Notes under the pieces: model-generated | Database searches by the model: none | Seen by the model: only the letters and a program-made list of their open reading frames with translations | Told to the model about the DNA's origin: nothing | Assembly: GCA_035516795.1 (NCBI GenBank) | Contig: DATIZX010000028.1 | Location: forward strand, 1 to 64,000 | DNA length: 64,000 nt | From: DATJBF01 sp035516795 | GTDB taxonomy: Bacteria; Verrucomicrobiota; Verrucomicrobiia; Palsa-1439 | Reading direction: 5' to 3' | Shown here: positions 61,443 to 64,000 of the stretch, one piece after another | Layout of the letters: each line of letters starts with the position of its first letter | How positions within the stretch are numbered: the stretch's first letter is position 1 | Translations under genes and position numbers: made by a program

Positions 61443-64000
61443 ATCGCGCGCTGAGCGCATTTTGCCTGACCACTGTGCTTTCCGCGAGCGCAATGGCTGC
61501 GGGACCGTTCGCCGAAAGCGGTGGCGTGGCCGTTTTCGAGGCGGAGGATTTTTCCAACAATATCGCGCGCAGTAGTCACGTGTGGACGTTCACCAATGAC
61601 GCCACCGGCTTTGGCGGTTCGGGCTATATGCAGGCCTTGCCCGACGATGGCGCCATGATCACCAGCAGCATTCCGACAACCAGTCCTGAATTGCAGTTCA
61701 CTGTGGACTTTGGCTCGACCGGTCAGCGGTACATTTGGGTGCGCGGCAATTCACCCGATGCCAACGGTGCTTCCGTCCACGCCGGTCTCGATGGGGTGGT
61801 GACAGCGACGAACATTTCGTTTTTTACTCCCAACAATTCTTGGGTCTGGACGAATCGCACCAGCACTGGCAACGCCGGCACCTTCACTGTTGGCTCCGCC
61901 GGGATCCACACCTTCAACCTCTGGATGCGCGAGGACGGGATGCGCGTGGACAAGGTTGTCTTAACAACGAACGCTTCCTTCACGCCAACCGTGGGCAACG
62001 CGTTTCACATTCCTAACAATTTCCAGGCTGACCTCGGCGGCTCGATGATGCGCGATCCCTACGGCGCGATCCTGCCGGCCAATGCTGTGACCTTGTACAC
62101 GGGCAATCAGTTCCAAGGCTCGGGCAACCCGGGCAATCAGTTGCAGACAGGCAGTACACTCTTTTATCGGAAGTCAACCGACGTGACGTGGAACTCGCTG
62201 CCGATGGCTTTTCTCAAGACCGGGACGAGTAATCCCAACAACAAGTATTACTCCGTCACGATTCCGGCCAACACGTTCAGCGCCGGTGACACTGTGCAGT
62301 ATTATTTCAAGATTCCGTTCAGTGATCACCTGACGACGTTCGTGTACGGCAATGACGCGCAGCGGTTCGACACGGAAATTGAAGCGATCGCACAGGCCAA
62401 TCCATTCTCGTTTTCGGTAAAGTCTCCGCCGACAACCGTCACGCCGTCACCGTCAGATTGGCGCGACCTCAACATCTATCAGATCGTTACTGACCGGTAC
62501 GACGACGACGATCCATCCAACAATATGGCCAACCCAGACGGCATATTCGATCCAGCCAGCGGCGGCGCAATTCACGGTGGGGATTTCAAGGGAATAGAGC
62601 GGAAGCTCGATTACATCAAAGCTCTCGGTGCCAATGCGATTTGGATTTCGCCGATCGTACACAACGCCTTTGCGCAGTACCACGGCTATTCCGGCTGGGA
62701 TTTCTATTCGATCGATCCTCATTGGGGCACGTTCGAGGACCTGACCAATATGATCACCGCCGCCCACGCCCGCGGCATCTACGTCATCCTCGACATGGTG
62801 TGCAACCACGGCGGCGATCTTATTGACAGCACCGACGCGGGCTATTTAACGACGTTCAAGGCGCCGCCTGCCGGCTACAATATGCGGTTCAAGACGAACA
62901 AGACCTATCCGCCGCCGTTCGACACCAACGGTACCAATCCAATGATCGCGTCGCTATTCCACACCAACGGACTCATTCAGGATTTCAACGTGCAGCAGCA
63001 AGTTGAACTGGGCGAACTCCGTGGGCTCGACGATCTCCGCACCGAGTTAACCTACGTCCGCACCAACATGGTGGATATTTACGAGTACTGGATCGGCGCG
63101 GCAGACTTCGACGGTTTTCGGGTGGACACGACCAAGCACGTCGAGAACAATTTCTGGCAGTTTTGGTGCTCGCAGATTCACCAATTCGCCGCGGGCATTG
63201 GCAAATCGAACTTCTTCGTTTTTGGCGAGACGCTGACCGGTTCCGACAGTGGGGTGGGGGCATACACCGGCACCAAGTCGGGAGGCAATTTTGAGTATGA
63301 CTCGATGCTCGATTACCCGCTCTATTTCACCATCAATCCCGTCTTCGCTAATGCCAGCGGTAATACCAAACAAATCGAAGACCATTACAATGCGATTGGC
63401 GCCAATTACGATTCTAATGCGTGGTTTCGATTGGTTTCGTTCCTCGACAATCACGACCAATCGCGTTTCCTCAGTGCCGACAATGCCAATAACAACACCA
63501 ACCGGCTCGGCGTCGCCCTTGCTTTTCTCTACACCGCGCGCGGCATCCCGTGCCTTTACTACGGAACGGAACAGGCCTTTAACGGGGTGAAAGACGCCAA
63601 CAATTCCAATCGCGAAGACATGTTTGCCGGCGGTTTCGAACAAGGGCCATCGCTCGGTGACAATTTCAACGAAACGCAGCCTCTGTTTCAACTCATTGCG
63701 AAGCTCAACAACTTCCGTCGCCTCTATTCGTCGCTGCGCCGGGGCGGGCACAGAAATCTGTGGAACAATCCCAGCGGTCCGGGCCTGTTCGCCTACTCGC
63801 GTACCAACGGCAACGAAGAAGTTTTCGTCGTTCTCAACACGGCCAATTCCACCCAGACGCTCACCAATCGCTCCACGACTTATCCCCAAGGCACTGTCTT
63901 GGTGAATTTGCTCGACACCAATGAGACTGTCACTGTCATCGCCGGGCCCCAAACGCCGCCCATCACCATCCCCGGCACCTCGGCGAAGCTGTTCATTGCG
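61439..64000 (+). CDS. Secreted GH13 alpha-amylase with shared N-terminal module (partial)
   Basis: 854 codons to the window edge, starting at ATG 61439 within the upstream stop (ATGA). A signal peptide (ALSAFCLTTVLSASAMA) precedes a module homologous to residues 25-335 of the GH31 protein at 52092 (VAVFEAEDFSNN, HTFNLWMREDGMRVDKVVLT, LYTGNQFQGSGNPGNQLQTG). The barrel begins DWRDLNIYQIVTDRYDDDDP near residue 340 and is a paralogue of the preceding GH13. It has DMVCNHGGD, DGFRVDTTKH with Asp563, FGETLTG with Glu597 and FLDNHDQSR with Asp673. The C-terminus, where the shared beta domain would be expected, lies outside the window. Confidence 0.92.
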   Translation, partial: MNRALSAFCLTTVLSASAMAAGPFAESGGVAVFEAEDFSNNIARSSHVWTFTNDATGFGGSGYMQALPDDGAMITSSIPTTSPELQFTVDFGSTGQRYIWVRGNSPDANGASVHAGLDGVVTATNISFFTPNNSWVWTNRTSTGNAGTFTVGSAGIHTFNLWMREDGMRVDKVVLTTNASFTPTVGNAFHIPNNFQADLGGSMMRDPYGAILPANAVTLYTGNQFQGSGNPGNQLQTGSTLFYRKSTDVTWNSLPMAFLKTGTSNPNNKYYSVTIPANTFSAGDTVQYYFKIPFSDHLTTFVYGNDAQRFDTEIEAIAQANPFSFSVKSPPTTVTPSPSDWRDLNIYQIVTDRYDDDDPSNNMANPDGIFDPASGGAIHGGDFKGIERKLDYIKALGANAIWISPIVHNAFAQYHGYSGWDFYSIDPHWGTFEDLTNMITAAHARGIYVILDMVCNHGGDLIDSTDAGYLTTFKAPPAGYNMRFKTNKTYPPPFDTNGTNPMIASLFHTNGLIQDFNVQQQVELGELRGLDDLRTELTYVRTNMVDIYEYWIGAADFDGFRVDTTKHVENNFWQFWCSQIHQFAAGIGKSNFFVFGETLTGSDSGVGAYTGTKSGGNFEYDSMLDYPLYFTINPVFANASGNTKQIEDHYNAIGANYDSNAWFRLVSFLDNHDQSRFLSADNANNNTNRLGVALAFLYTARGIPCLYYGTEQAFNGVKDANNSNREDMFAGGFEQGPSLGDNFNETQPLFQLIAKLNNFRRLYSSLRRGGHRNLWNNPSGPGLFAYSRTNGNEEVFVVLNTANSTQTLTNRSTTYPQGTVLVNLLDTNETVTVIAGPQTPPITIPGTSAKLFIA

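Noticed and set aside
63047..63952. Minus-strand open frame of 301 codons
   Set aside because: It is the antisense shadow of the GH13 catalytic domain, which carries all four catalytic regions.
1..64000. CRISPR arrays, insertion sequences, tRNA or rRNA genes
   Set aside because: No regularly spaced direct repeats, transposase motifs, terminal inverted repeats or RNA gene signatures were found on reading.

Overview
The window looks like a chromosome fragment of a Gram-negative bacterium of the PVC group, most likely a verrucomicrobial relative. The support is circumstantial: a PEP-CTERM protein; large secreted proteins ending in calcium-loop (thrombospondin type-3 or EF-hand-like) repeats plus a short C-terminal beta domain; a YfbK-type VWA protein beside an ECF sigma factor; and many exported hypothetical proteins. 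No rRNA, tRNA, CRISPR array, insertion sequence or phage gene was recognised. The first and last genes are cut by the window edges.

Layout. (1) 1-2604: a minus-strand ECF sigma factor and a membrane-anchored VWA protein. (2) 2710-11759: rdgB, then a tightly coupled plus-strand surface-glycan operon with a heptose-type nucleotidyltransferase, sugar kinase, phosphoheptose isomerase, NAD epimerase, two polyprenyl-phosphate glycosyltransferases (GT2) and two GT-C-like membrane glycosyltransferases. (3) 11761-22191: housekeeping genes, including a PpiC-type isomerase, two DUF21/CBS proteins, an ACT protein, hisF-hisI-trpE, a TPR lipoprotein, a zinc-ribbon protein and Hsp20. (4) 22531-64000 and beyond: a large alpha-glucan (starch, glycogen, maltodextrin) degradation locus.

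The locus holds five GH13 enzymes, two GH57-like enzymes, two GH31 enzymes, a DPE2-like GH77 glucanotransferase with two CBM20-like domains, a six-hairpin glycosidase-like protein, a GH127-like enzyme, an esterase, an MFS sugar porter, a PAS sensor without an output domain and a PEP-CTERM protein. Likely flow: secreted GH13, GH57 and GH31 enzymes cut polymers outside the cytoplasm, the MFS porter imports short products, and the signal-less GH77 enzyme processes them inside. No SusC/SusD pair, ABC transporter or dedicated transcription factor was seen.

The most unusual feature is modularity. Five secreted enzymes of three unrelated families (GH13, GH31, GH57) end in a related C-terminal beta domain, usually preceded by calcium-loop repeats. 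Two enzymes of different families (GH31 at 52092 and GH13 at 61439) share an N-terminal module of about 330 residues. This looks like a common surface-retention or assembly scheme built from interchangeable parts. The shared modules are seen directly in the translations; the sorting role is inference.
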